DNA from: Branchiostoma floridae
Lineage: Eukaryota > Chordata > Leptocardii > Amphioxiformes > Branchiostomatidae
Reading direction: 5' to 3'
Assembly (NCBI RefSeq): GCF_000003815.2
Contig: NC_049984.1
Coordinates: 1,553,300-1,617,299 of the forward strand
DNA: 64,000 nt
Shown here: positions 29,501-41,300 of the stretch, one piece after another
How the letters are laid out: the number at the start of each line of letters is the position of its first letter
Numbering within the stretch: the first letter of the stretch is position 1
Position numbers and translations under genes: made by a program
Notes under the pieces: model-generated
Told to the model about the DNA's origin: nothing
The model's database searches: none
The model's input: the letters and a program-made list of their open reading frames with translations, nothing else

Positions 29501-31337
29501 CAAAGGGATCTGTGCTACATGATTTTCAACCTTAGTCATGACAGGAGCAAGAGTTTTAGAAAGACCACATATAATCTTGTAATGCAGTTGAGAAATCACT
29601 AGTGCACACTACAAGTAGTATAAAAAGCACTAACTTTAAAAAAATGTATATATTACATTGTAATGTGTTTTAACATCAACCTAATGGACCCAATGTAATT
29701 CCCTCAGGTTCGACCAGGTGGCGCTTCAACCATCCTTTCTCCAGTTGCCGCTTGCCCTGCTCCAGTCACTACTCACCAGGGATGATCTTCTGACCAACTC
29801 AGAAGACGACGTTGTCCAAGCTGCTATGAGATGGGTTGAATTTGATGAAGAAGAACGCTTGAGACACCTTCCTACCCTTTGTCGGTCCTTCCGCTGTTCC
29901 TTCTTGAGCTCCAACCAACTTGTGGAACTGGAGAAGAAGTGCCCTTCAACCGACATCAAGTTGGTTTATAGTGACAGCACAACCCGGCGGCTGGGACAGA
30001 CACGAACTGAAATGCAGATTTTTGTGAGAGTTTCAACTGATTTCAGGATGTCTGCTCCTTGTTACGACCCTTCTACAGGTGAACTGTACACAATGACTAT
30101 GCCTGACGACGTGGTCGGCTATTCTATGGCAGTAACTTCCGGAGATGAGCTGTACCTTGCAGGGGGCGTTGCTGATTCTCCCAGAAAAGTTTCTGATGAC
30201 TTCAAGGGCTGCAAGAAGCTGAAGAAATTTTACCAGTACAACCACTTGATGGACACCTGGGAGCAAAGGTGCGACATGATTTCACCAAGAGTCAGGTAGG
30301 TCTTTCTCTTGCAATCTGTTGTTTTCTTTATTCCTTATAAAAGACAAATTTCCATTCTTTTTCCAAGTTGTTTTAGGTAATAAAAGTTTTCCTGTGTTTA
30401 GTTCTAAAGATGGCGTCTTTAAAACTGTAATAATGTTTCAGACCATCCTGACACTTGAAAGAGTTGCACAACTTGCAGTCCTAATTTGTCACATACTGTC
30501 CAGGTGCCAAAAGGTCCAACATCCATGTTGATAACCTTTCCCCGTATCTGTGTTCCAAGGTGTGGTCTGGTGTACCTGAAGGGGTACATCTATGCCATTG
30601 TTGGTGATGACGCTAAGAAAACAGCGGAGAAATACGACCCCAGCCGTGATGAGTGGACGTCCATACCACCGCTCCCCTACTGCATATTCCGGGACTTTTG
30701 TTCTGTGGCTCTTGGTGACAGCATCTATGTGATAACTGCTATTGAAGGCTGCTTCTGCTTCAGTACCACAGACAACACGTGGAGCAGGATAGCAGATATG
30801 AGTGAACCAATGGCTCATCTTCAGGCCGTCGTGCATCAGGGAAGCATCTACTGTACAGGCAACCTGGGACGGCACAGCTCGGTTCCAGTTAAGATGTACA
30901 ACCCCACAAAAGATGAGTGGAAACAGTCTGGGAAGTCCCATTTTGCCTCTGACACAACAATCCTGACGAAGTATGGAGAGACTATGTACCTCCTCGAAGT
31001 ACACAAGAACAAGGGTGAAGACCAATCGATTGCTGCCATTGACATTCACCAGTACCAGCCTGAGACAGACTCCTGGCTGTTTGTACATGACAAGGGCAGG
31101 CTGGTTCCCCCCATGGTGCTCTGGTTGTGTTCCCTAGGGTTTCCTGATACACTGCACCTTTACTGCCTGGCGGCAAGGATGGTCCCAGAGTGCCTGTGGG
31201 AGGATCATACAGGAGTGTTTAAGGACCTTCCTGACCATGGAGAAGAGGGGAGCGGAATCTCAGGTGACAGTGACGGTGAAGACGACCTCTCGGACCAAGA
31301 GGACGATGGAAGTGGAAGTGACAATAACAACATCTGA
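26489..31337 (+). CDS. KLHL-C: BTB-BACK-Kelch protein
   Basis: Five exons (26489-26595, 28091-28304, 28761-28900, 29708-30295, 30560-31337) total 1827 nt, a closed frame of 608 aa. Same architecture as KLHL-A: BTB (LTDVVLEVGGR, FTSGYAEAKQERISIQDV), BACK (DVLMYADMLGDLALVE, LLTRDDLLTNSEDDVVQAAM), then Kelch-type repeats (APCYDPSTGELYTM, YNHLMDTWEQR, YIYAIVGDDAKKTAEKYDPS, TTDNTWSRI, QYQPETDSW) and an acidic C-terminus ending SGSDNNNI. Probable CUL3 adaptor by family. The first Kelch glycine of the last exon is changed (AIVGDD where A and B have AIGGDD). Intron 1 carries a donor-repeat array interrupted by a hAT-like element. It appears to be the intact plus-strand copy. Confidence 0.92.
26547..26954 (+). 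repeat. ~67-bp array of the KLHL-C exon 1 donor, six copies
   Basis: GTAAGTTAGAT recurs at about 26596, 26663, 26730, 26797, 26863 and 26929, each preceded by the same exon 1 coding end. A seventh copy lies beyond the inserted element at 27926-27980. Confidence 0.95.
26955..27922. mobile_element. hAT-like element inserted in the donor array (contains a gap)
   Basis: Termini CAGTGGCGGCGGCGGAAATT and its near-complement AATTTCCTGCCGCCGCCTCTG-type end. The interior holds degenerate tandem units (GCAAAATTTGTC, AAATGGCGTTTCAGAGGGTC, CAGACCTCCCTTGCGACGGC-like). It separates the sixth and seventh copies of the array. No transposase is seen; 100 N inside. Confidence 0.7.
27008..27107. other. Assembly gap (100 N) flanked by C-runs
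   Basis: The homopolymer C on both sides probably caused the assembly break. Confidence 0.98.
27926..27980 (+). repeat. Seventh copy of the KLHL-C exon 1 donor unit
   Basis: GCTGACTGACGTGGTTCTTG, then GGAGAAG|GTAAGTTGGATC, immediately right of the hAT-like element. Confidence 0.85.
28091..28304 (+). CDS. KLHL-C exon 2 (BTB core)
   Basis: 214 nt; FPCHRAVLASCSPYFRSMFT to VMSAAKLLQ; acceptor TTCCCCAG, donor CTACAG|GTAGGT. Confidence 0.92.
28761..28900 (+). CDS. KLHL-C exon 3
   Basis: 140 nt; VEFICHQAAEYMKENLDVCN to MYVASR; acceptor CTTCTAG, donor CCAG|GTCAGT. Confidence 0.92.
28901..29707. other. KLHL-C intron 3, no recognised element
   Basis: AT-rich sequence ending in the acceptor CCCTCAG; an ORF at 29189-29377 (minus) has no motif. 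Confidence 0.5.
29708..30295 (+). CDS. KLHL-C exon 4 (BACK, first Kelch repeats)
   Basis: 588 nt; FDQVALQPSFLQLPLALLQS to DTWEQRCDMISPRV; donor GTCAG|GTAGGT. Confidence 0.92.
30560..31337 (+). CDS. KLHL-C exon 5 (Kelch repeats, acidic tail, stop)
   Basis: 778 nt after acceptor TTCCAAG; CGLVYLKGYIYAIVGDDAKK to DDGSGSDNNNI, stop TGA at 31335-31337. Confidence 0.9.
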
Positions 31338-33480
31338 GGAAGAACCTTCCTTACTGTGGGGAAGAGTGACACTTTCTCATATCCACCAAGAAGATGAATC
31401 TCAGATATTGCTTACAGTGAGGAGGACCTCACGGACCAAGGGACGATTACAGGGACAATGGATGTGATGATGTCCACATCTGTGACACTAGGACTAAACG
31501 GTCGATTGATTGGTTCTAGCCAATTTATTAGTTGGACGTTAGCTCGCAATTGTTGATACGTCTTATTGGTGTGTAATCATCGTCACTAATTAATCTCTCA
31601 TTAGTCTCAATCTTTTACTAATAATACCTGCATTGGCACCATGTTCGCCAATGATTTCTGTGGTAAAGAAAGTCAAGATAGGTTAGTACTACACAAATTA
31701 AAGTGCTCTAATTGTGCTCTATGTATTGTGGGCAATTACTACTTATTATGTTTGTTATTATGATGAGCAATATTATGTCTGTATTTAGCTGCCATATATC
31801 GTACTAACCATGGTAAAAGCCGTATTGATATCAGCCCTACAGCATTGACTAAGCTGAGCAGTCCCATTCGAGAATGACAGTCTCTGCCATACAGGACACA
31901 TCTGTGATATGAGCTGACTCGGGTCTGTTGCAAAGTTTTATTCTCTGGAACCACTTTTTCTCTGCCATGCACATCAGTCAACTTGCTGTCCCAAAACCCC
32001 ACCGAGAAACCTTCAGAAGAGCCATCGCCTACCGTGGACCCACCATCTGGAACAGTCTACCACCGGACATACGCACAGCCCCAACTCTGGCTTCCTTTAA
32101 GAGACTCTTAAAGTAACGGGAAAGGCCAAATGAACGGACTTGAATAATGTAGCAGTTTCTATCATGTATTCTGTATGTATGTAAATGGTGTATATAGACG
32201 TATAGGACTTATAAGGACTCAAAACGATGTAACTTTATCTCTGTTATATACTTTGTCTGACCCTTGCCTCTTCCCTCATGACCTCAATGAAAAGAGGCCG
32301 ATTTGAGCTTTCATGAATAAATAAAGTTTCAAACAAACAAAAGTCTGGCTTATATGTTTTAGCTGCCAGTTATCTATATGTAGTAATAAAAACACTGTTA
32401 TCCAATTTACTACATGCTTTTCTTGATGCATAGACTTCCCCAAAGCAACTTCGATCTTGCCTCACCACTTAGAAAAGGATGAATACGGACAGCAAGGCTT
32501 TTGTAGCAGCAACAACAATCGTTTATTCATGAACGGCAAGATGGCATAAAAGTAGTCGTCAAATAATGACATGAACACTGGAGGTAGCAAAACAACATCA
32601 GTTCCACAAAGTCTGGCTAGTCTATGGAATACACAGACTTGCTGTGGTGAAAAGTGTCTTCGATGCTTTGGCAACAGTTTAGCAAGGCAAGTGATCATAA
32701 GTGAGAGCTAGACTTATTCCTGGGTTTGTAAAATGCAAATTTTTTTGAATATTTTGTGACAACAAAACACACATATAGCTAACCTGGCTATACATATAAT
32801 CTGTGAAACATCACAATATTATACAAGAAACGTTTTATGCAATAGTACAGTAAACAATTCTCGTTATATTCATCCAGAAAGCTAACGTGACAGTCCTGCT
32901 TAGAGACGTTCTCAAGCTGCAAGCATTTTGCACCTGTCTTCTGATTGACAATATAGAGAAAAAGAATGATTGCATCAATGCATACATAAGTGCTGAACAA
33001 TGGTGAGGCACAGCATAGAAGATTGTCAGTGGATCTCTGGGATCCCTGGGGATCAGAGTAGTTAGAAGATTGTCACAACATTGTTATGCGCAGTGCTCCA
33101 TCCTTTGGTTCAAATAGGTGTGTGAGGTCACTTCAGGTGTTATTTCAATAGCTTGTAGCTAACTGTTTTGTTGCACGAACGCAGGCACTATACACGGGTA
33201 CTGTCCTGCGATTACAGTCATAAGATACAGGCCTGTTTGACAAAGTTGAAAAACATCTACACACACTGTGACAGGAATGTTACTGCTGGAATTTGATAAG
33301 ACCACACTTTGAGGTAAAGAGCATCACAAACGTACAATTCCAACTCAATCCCTGTCAATGTCGTCCATGACTTTGAGTACATTGATTCTGGCCAGTATCT
33401 CTACACTGTAAACATAAAGGAAATCTTACTCCACAATTCAGCAGCAATATGTGACAAAACCTGAAGAAAAACTGAGTGTG
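31338..33480. repeat. Duplicated 3' flank of KLHL-C with a LINE-containing insertion
   Basis: 31505-31680 and 32645-33475 match the KLHL-B flank. The about 960 bp between them (31680-32640) is absent from the KLHL-B copy and contains the LINE remnant. Confidence 0.8.
31920..32341 (+). mobile_element. 5'-truncated LINE (CR1/L2-like tail) with CAAA 3' end
   Basis: AIAYRGPTIWNSLPPDIRTA, then PTLASFKRLLK and a stop: the conserved extreme C-terminus of CR1/L2-clade reverse transcriptases. It is followed by about 220 bp of 3' UTR ending AATAAAGTTTCAAACAAACA. Confidence 0.75.
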
Positions 33481-33499
33481 AAGTTTCTAGGGAAACAAT

Positions 33500-33690
33500 C
33501 ACAGTACAACACAGGACTGTCTCCAAGATCTGTGCCTCCGTCTTGGGACAGAAATTTGCTTGTTTGGGATGACAAAAAATTTCACCCAGTCCAATCCAAG
33601 AAATGTAAACTACATGACATGAAACTGATGAAAATGTGTTTTCATAAGCTTGAAATTTTCGATTTAATTATTTTAACGAAAATCAATGAC
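33500..33690. repeat. Dispersed repeat shared with 57735-57850
   Basis: Both carry CTGTCTCC, GGGACAGAAATTTGCTTGTT-like and ACATGAAACTG-TTTCATA motifs in the same order. Likely copies of one non-coding element. Confidence 0.5.
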
Positions 33691-34865
33691 GTGATAAAGA
33701 ATGACGGAAAAAAGTTGAAAGCTGGAGACAGTCCTGGTTTGACATGAGTCACGAAACTGAAGGAATGTGTATGTTGCATAACTTGTTACAAACAGTTCTT
33801 CTTATCACCATTGTGGCTTAGTCCTATTATAGACAAATATGTATTGTCAAATGTTATAACATCAAGAACACTTGGATATACATTTCAAAGGAAATCTTCC
33901 AAACACTAAAATTGTCCTGCCTTTTTAAAGGCACCCTCACCATTCTTATTCATACCTAACCACAAAACTTCACCACCCTTCAAACTCTTATCAATTTGAC
34001 AGATCAACAATCATTATATCAATAACGTTTATATCATCTGTACAATAACTAAATAAATGACCTTAGAGGCCATTCATTGACTTACAGGTGGACCTTTTCT
34101 ATTGCTGTTCCAAACATATGCAACAGGTAAAAGTTTAAACACATATATTTCTTTATATGTTATTCTATGGAATAACACTGCTTTTGTTGTTTCGACTATG
34201 TACAACTTTCACATAGACATATATATCCATATATATATATCTTTAGATTAAGACAACACATACTGTCATATCCTTGTTAAAATACAGTTTGCGTGCACTC
34301 AAAGTGACACCTCTTTACAATAGTTCATGCAGAGTGAATAAAATATATTTTTGTTGTTAAAATATTGCATTTTGAATATTTCAGCTCCCAAGTATAACAA
34401 GTGGTCAAAAAGTACAATGGATCAGGCCTTGATCCCAGCTCCACATTAAATAAAATATTTTTGTAGGCACAATTAGAAGTTTATAAATACACACATACTG
34501 GTATTTTGTAAGATAAATAACAAGAACCCCCCCCCCCCCCAAATCTGTTAAAAGATACACAAAAGGATGATATGAATAAAACTCAGGTCACTTACAGGTC
34601 TGTATCCTTACAAAAAGTAACATTCTTGTTAGTAAAAGCAGCATTACTGTGGACTCAATTGTGAGGAAATTGTCTAATATATATATACTGATATTTTTCC
34701 ACTCAAATCAAGAAAGCTCCTTGCTCTAGTATAGTCCCACTCTTTTAAAGGCGACGACATTTTCATTTGTAAAAGCAGTGTTACTGTAGACTGCAATTCT
34801 GTCTCGCTATAGTATAAGGGTGTGATATACACTGTGTTGTTAGTAAAGGCTGTGTTATTGTACTT
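33691..34865. other. Intergenic AT-rich sequence
   Basis: No gene, and no clear element apart from a C-run near 34530. Lies between convergent KLHL-C and the ABCA gene. Confidence 0.5.
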
Positions 34866-35038
34866 TCCAAGCAGAGGTTAGGCTCCGGCTGTTTTTTTAA
34901 CGTTTTTTTTTTGGTTGTTTTTATTGGCCCAGGTTTTTTATTGTATCTTTGTCAAAACATAACTGGCTGGTGGACTTAAAAAATAGAAAGCCAGATAAAA
35001 ACGACTAAAAAACAGCTGGAGCCTAACCCCTGCTTGGA
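34866..35038. mobile_element. MITE with ~34-bp terminal inverted repeats
   Basis: TCCAAGCAGAGGTTAGGCTC and the complement of GAGCCTAACCCCTGCTTGGA, extending through CGGCTGTTTTTTTA. 173 bp, no coding capacity. Confidence 0.85.
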
Positions 35039-35135
35039 GAGGAGCGTTATTGTGGATTTTGCCACAATCCCACTCTAAGTGTGTAACATTTCCGTTTGTA
35101 AAAGCAGTCTTATAGTAGACTGCAATACTGTCCCA

Positions 35136-35342
35136 CTACAAGGGAGTGATGTTTTCCGAGTCGTCAGTGAACCCTGCGTTATGGTGGACCCCCTTAGTGA
35201 TGATGGGCTGCTGGTGGTGTGCAGGGGACTTCATGCTGGAGAAGGAAGTGTTGGGTACGGAGGCGCTGTATGGCGGTGGGGCGGTCACCTTTCCGTTCGG
35301 CTCGTCTTCGCTAAACTGGTCCTTGGCAAAGTTAAGAAACAC
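35136..35342 (-). CDS. ABCA terminal exon, version 1 (PPxY tail)
   Basis: Acceptor [36 protein letters not shown] and stop at 35136. VF.NFAKDQ matches canonical ABCA1-type C-termini. PPPY is a PPxY motif of the kind bound by WW domains. Confidence 0.85.
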   Translation of the reverse strand: MFLNFAKDQFSEDEPNGKVTAPPPYSASVPNTSFSSMKSPAHHQQPIITKGVHHNAGFTDDSENITPL

Positions 35343-38300
35343 CTGAAAGAAAAGGTTAACACAAATTAAGCATTTAAGTTTACATGAGGTAGTACATTAT
35401 ATTGTAGAGATTTTAACTGGTTGGCAATTAAGAAAATTAGTAAAAAAAATTCTGGTGAGTTCAACATTTTGAGTTGGCAAAATGTTCAATTTCTCAATAG
35501 ATTAGCACATGTCACTGTATGCCAGAGAGTTATCTCAAAGTGTTTAGACAAAGTACATTAAAAAAATACATGGCATTGCTTTCTTGTAACTTGTGCGAGC
35601 AATTTGCATTCACAGGTCTGCAATATTAGTACCTGAAAATCAGATTGAGTCACAATGATCAAGCTGATGAGAGGAATAACATCTGCACGCAACATTCTCA
35701 ATTGTTTAGGAACGCCCAGGTTTACACAAACATGGAATCTTTCACAACAAGGACAAGAGAGCAAACATTTTGATTTCCATTGAATGATTCCAACACCTGA
35801 AATAACACAGAACCTTGGGGGAATGAAACAAAACCTGAAGAAGAACACAGGCCTAAAGAACTGTAGGCCAACTGCAACAGATTTGGTTATCAGACAAATT
35901 TTTGTATTAGATGATTCCAATGTCTAAACTTGAACATTTGCAAACCTTTGCAATGTTACAGATTCACATTGAAAGAAAAATTCATTTGGCTTTAAGTTGA
36001 ACCTGAACTGCAACAGTCCACCTGACTAGCACCTTGCACAGGGACCTGAGCTGCCATCTTCTAAGAGTCACTTTGGTCCTGATCATGAGCAGGTTCATAC
36101 AGTCTGCGGTGCAGGGACTGGGCACTGGTTTGGAGTAGGGTCGGTTGGGACGGGTTTGGTTGTTGACCTAGCAGGGCAAGGGAGTGGGCACTCCGCATGG
36201 AGAGAGCGGTGAGGGAGGGCATCGTACCGGAGAGGACACGTGCAAGTCCGACCTCTTCTTCTCCGTGCTGGGTCAGAGCGAAACGGAGAAACACCTGGGA
36301 GGGGAGGAGAGACGAAGGAGGGAAGAGCCAGTCAAGTAGTAGGGAGGGGTGATGTAGGGGAGAATGGCTAGTGTGATTGATAAGGGAGGAGTAGCAGAGG
36401 ATAGGACAGCCAATGTGCCAAAGAGAGGAGGAGTAACAGAGAAGAGAACAGCTCGTGATAACAAATAGGGAGTAGTGACAGACAAGAAAACAGCCAATGA
36501 GGCAACGGGAAAGAGAAGAGCTCAGCTGCTACTGTAAAAAAAGTGGTTGGCAACCAAATACCGTGTAACTGGTGTGGGCATGGGTTCTATCGAGATAGCA
36601 CCAACCTCCTTGGCCTTAATGTTTGTTTGGTTGGTTGGTGACCTAGCAGGGCAAGGGAGTGGGCGCTGCGCATGGAGAGAGCGGTGAGGGAGGGCATCGT
36701 ACCGGAGAGGACACGTGCAAGTCCGACCTCTTCTTCTCCGTGCTGGGTCAGAGCGAAACGGAGAAACACCTGGGAGGGGAGGAGAGACGAAGGAGGGAAG
36801 AGCCAGTCAAGTAGTAGGGAGGGGTGATGTAGGGGAGAATGGCTAGTGTGATTGATAAGGGAGGAGTAGCAGAGGATAGGACAGCCAATGTGCCAAAGAG
36901 AGGAGGAGTAACAGAGAAGAGAACAGCTCGTGATAACAAATAGGGAGTAGTGACAGACAAGAAAACAGCCAATGAGGCAACGGGAAAGAGAAGAGCTCAG
37001 CTGCTACTGTAAAAAAAGTGGTTGGCAACCAAATACCGTGTAACTGGTGTGGGCATGGGTTCTATCGAGATAGCACCAACCTCCTTGGCCTTAATGTCTC
37101 ACTAGTTAAGCAGCCTTGGCTCCTTGTCAGTCAAACCAATGAAAAGAGTTGTGCTATTCTTCCACTGCCCTGATTTGCTTGTTCAACCAAATGGGCAGGT
37201 GTATAACAACATAACATGTAAGGTAGATACGACCTGAAACTTCTGACCATTTCCCAAATCATATCCAGTTACTTGAGTAACTGCTTTTTAGCAATATAAT
37301 GTTACCTGGATGTCTGACCTTCATCAACATATCCTGGTATCCTGTATTTCACTTTTCATACATGATGCAGGACAAAGGAAACTGAAATCTAGAATACTTT
37401 GATGAAGGTTAGACGTCGGACCTTTTAAAAAATCATACTCAGTTGCTTATTAAGTAATTGCAATTTTGTGAAGGTAAGAATATTTTCAGTGAACACCACA
37501 CCCACCTGCTCCAGGCTGGTCTGTGAGACACTGTAGTCCACGATTCCCAGGTCTGTCCGCTTTCCCTCAAGGGCCTCAAACACAGATGACCATGTGAGGC
37601 CCCCTGTGCTACTCAGTTGGTACTGCAGCATACCCTGTGGAGAATGAAAAGAGACATTTGGTAAGACTTGGAAACTTGTACAGGCATCAGCATGGAATTA
37701 AGTCTATGAGCTAGAGTCTGAATGGTCAGTTTACCCATTGTAGTACCCATATGCCTCAAATACCTACATTAAAATGGTACTGGGAGTCACGATCTGTACA
37801 CATCTCTGTAATTGCTTTCATTGTAGCGCAACAATGATAGAAAATGGTTTGGTACAGCTGTATTCCTTCACTAGAAAAGCAAAGTAATTAATCAGATTTA
37901 GATTACCTGATGTTCATCCACCAGTTCTGCTCCAGGAAACTGGGACTGTACGAAGCTCTTGAGCGGTTCGGGGGAGTGGATCTCCACATCCACCTTCACC
38001 ATCAGGGTGTAGCCTTTACCGAACCTGCACACAGGAAAAATAACATACACAGACATCAGCAACATGTCAATCTTTCATCATCAGCCTTTATCAAACCTGC
38101 ACACAGGAAAAACAAGAGATTTTCATCATCCACATTAGGGCTGGGTACCAGTACAGAAACTTCAGGTCCAGGTTCGGTTCAGGTCCAGAGGATTAGGTCC
38201 AGGTCCGGACCTGAACCTGGACCTGATTCAGTCTGAATCATACCAATGGTCCTTTTTACTATAAAGAAATTAGTATTAGACTCACACTGGCGTTTTAAAA

Positions 38301-41300
38301 TCCTACAACGCTAACTGCACCTGTACGAGTGACTGTAAAACTTGGTAGAAATGACTATAAACTATAATCTGCTTCGCTCTTGTTATTTTCTTCCACCTGC
38401 AAGCGCAAAAACGTGTCAATGCCTGATCAAATAATCTGTTAATTTTCTAAAAGGTCCAACGTCCGGTCCACCTACTTTTTTCAGGTCCGTTTTTTCTGGA
38501 CCGGTCCAATGAGAAAAACCGGTTTTGTACCGGTACACTGTACCGATACCCAGCCATAATCCACATTGTAAAAAAAAAAGATCCAATTGATGTTCATTGA
38601 TGACTGATGTTTACTAAATGTTTACTGATGACTAACTGATGTTTACTGAATGTTTACTGCTGACTAACTGATGTTTACCTGCTCTTGAGGTGCTGGATGC
38701 TGCCCAGACACTTGAACTCCCCATTGACCATGATGGCCGGCCGGTTGCAGAACTGATGTTTACTGATGACTCATGTTTACTGAAAGTTTACTGATGAGTA
38801 ACTGATGTTTACCTGCTCTTGAGGTGCTGGATGCTGCCCAGACACTCCCCGTTGACTATGATGGCCAGCCGGGTGCAGAACTGATGTTTACCTGATGTTT
38901 ACTGATGTTTACCTGATGTTTACTGATGAGTAACTGATGTTTACCTGCTCTTGAGGTGCTGGATGCTGCCCAGACACTTGAACTCCCTGTTGACCATGAT
39001 GGCCAGGCAGATGCAGAACTGATATTATACTAAGTGATGTTTACCTAATGTTTACTGATACCTTACTGATGTTTACCTGCTCTTGAGGTGCTGGATGCTG
39101 CCTAGACACTTGAACTCCCTGTTGACCATGATGGCCAGGCAGGTACAGAACTGATGTTTACTGATGCCTAACTGATGTTTACTGATGAGCAACTGATGTT
39201 TACTGATGAGTAACTGATGTTTACCTGCTCTTCAGGTGCTGGATGCTGCCCAGACACTTGAACTCCCCATTAACCATGATGGCCAGGCGGGTGCAGAGCT
39301 GATGTTTATTGATGACTAACTGATGTTTACTGATGAATAACTGATGTTTACTGATGACTAACTGATGTTCACTGATGAGTAACTGATGTTTACCTGCTCT
39401 TGAGGTGCTGGATGCTGCCCAGACACTTGAACTCCCCATTGACCATGATGGCCAGGCAGGTACAGAACTGATGTTTACTGATGCCTAACTGATGTTTACT
39501 GATGAGCAACTGATGTTTACTGATGAGTAACTGGTGTTTACCTGCTCTTGAGGTGCTGGATGCTGCCCAGGCACTTGAACTCCCCGTTGACCATGATGGC
39601 CAGGCGCGTACAGAGAGCCTCACACTCCTCCATGCTGTGGGAGGCAGCACGATGCAGCGGCCGCCCTTCATCAGTGACGTCACCGCGTCCCACAGGAACC
39701 GTCGGGCCTTCGGGTCCATGCCCGCCGTGGGTTCGTCCTGTCAGGAACATCACAAAAAAATTCACTACAAAAACTAGCTTTTACACGTTGGTTTATCAAG
39801 AACATCACAACAAGGAAAACATCACAATCAGGAAAACTAGAAAGCATTCACAAAAAAAGCATTCACATCGTCCATAAGGATGACACGCATGAGGTGTGCA
39901 TTATGAAGGAGGATTGACAGTTGAACTGACATGCTTTGCAATGCTAAAGAATATCTCTATATAGCCAACAAAAGGGTGATGATGATATGATCTTTTTATC
40001 TTTTCTTCGATTTCTATTACAATCCCAAAAATAATTTGTTAATTTGTTTCTCAATTTTTCCACTAGCAACTAAAAAATTGTAACATTACTCCCTTTTGGA
40101 ATGCCAACTTTCATGATGATCAGTGTATGTATCTTTGGGATCCAGAAGTACAAAAAATATTATCTATCTCGTCCTCACCAGGAAGATGATGGGTGGATCT
40201 CCCACGATGGCTGATGCTGTACTCAGCTTCCTCTTGTTTCCACCGCTACAAAAACAAGAAAGTCATTTAGTATTCATTTATATTAGCCAGGCTGGTAGGT
40301 ACATACAGCTTAAGGGCTTACCAACTGGCAGGTGGACACGACATTGTCATGAAGTCTCAGCAAATTCAATACGTAAATGAAAAAGAGATTCTGACTTGTC
40401 ATCCATCAGGTTGAATATTATTACTAATTATTATGAGACAGGAAGCAAAAATTCATTCAAGCTTCCATTTTTAAGGTTGAGGTTTAAGGAGAGAGTCATC
40501 AGGCTTTGAGAGGCCTTATCAGTCCATAAGCTGTAATACAAAATTCTAAAAAATTGTACACTGCTAATCTTCCTATAATGTGTAGTGTAGCAAGAATGCT
40601 TTATCTCCATTAGAAAATAGCACTGCATGAAAGGTGGTCTATATTTACCTGTAAGTCCCACACAGCTTGTCGGCATACTCCCTCAGGTTGAGGTGCTCGA
40701 TGGTGGCATCTACCACGCCTTTGGTACGGTTGGACGGGATTCCTCGCAAGCTGGCGTACATGGTTAGCAGCTCACGGGCTGAGGGACACATTCGCAATTT
40801 TAAAGTTCTGATATCAATATAACACTGTGAAAGTGATGATACCAGAAGAACAGTTACTTGAACTGAAGTCAGGTACATTCCTATAGTCTTTAATTTAATT
40901 AATTTGTCAACAATACTCTTTCTTTCTTTACATCAGGTCGACAAACTTTGCTCTGTCATGGTGGACTGTGGTGTCACCTCTCAGAAGATGAACTGAACTG
41001 CAAAAATTTGTTTTGTATGTTATGAGCCGTTGACATTGATAATGACAAATGTGAGTTTTCCAATGATGAGTAAAGGCACAAAAAAACAGCATTTCTTCCA
41101 ACAAGCTGCAAACCCAACTTGTAGCATGCAAATTTGAGCTTCAGAATTCCAGGCTGGGATTTGAACCTCTGGCCTTGTGATCCAGGACCAGAACTTGCCA
41201 ACCACTGCACAACAGCAATTTGCTATATCACCGATGAAATTAACCTCCACTTACCAGTCATTCTCTCCAGAAGGGCGTCGAACTGGGGGCAGTACCCCAT

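Noticed and set aside
33451-33747. 98-aa plus ORF (MTKPEEKLSVKFLGKQS start)
   Set aside because: Covers a dispersed repeat also seen near 57.7 kb; no domain recognised.
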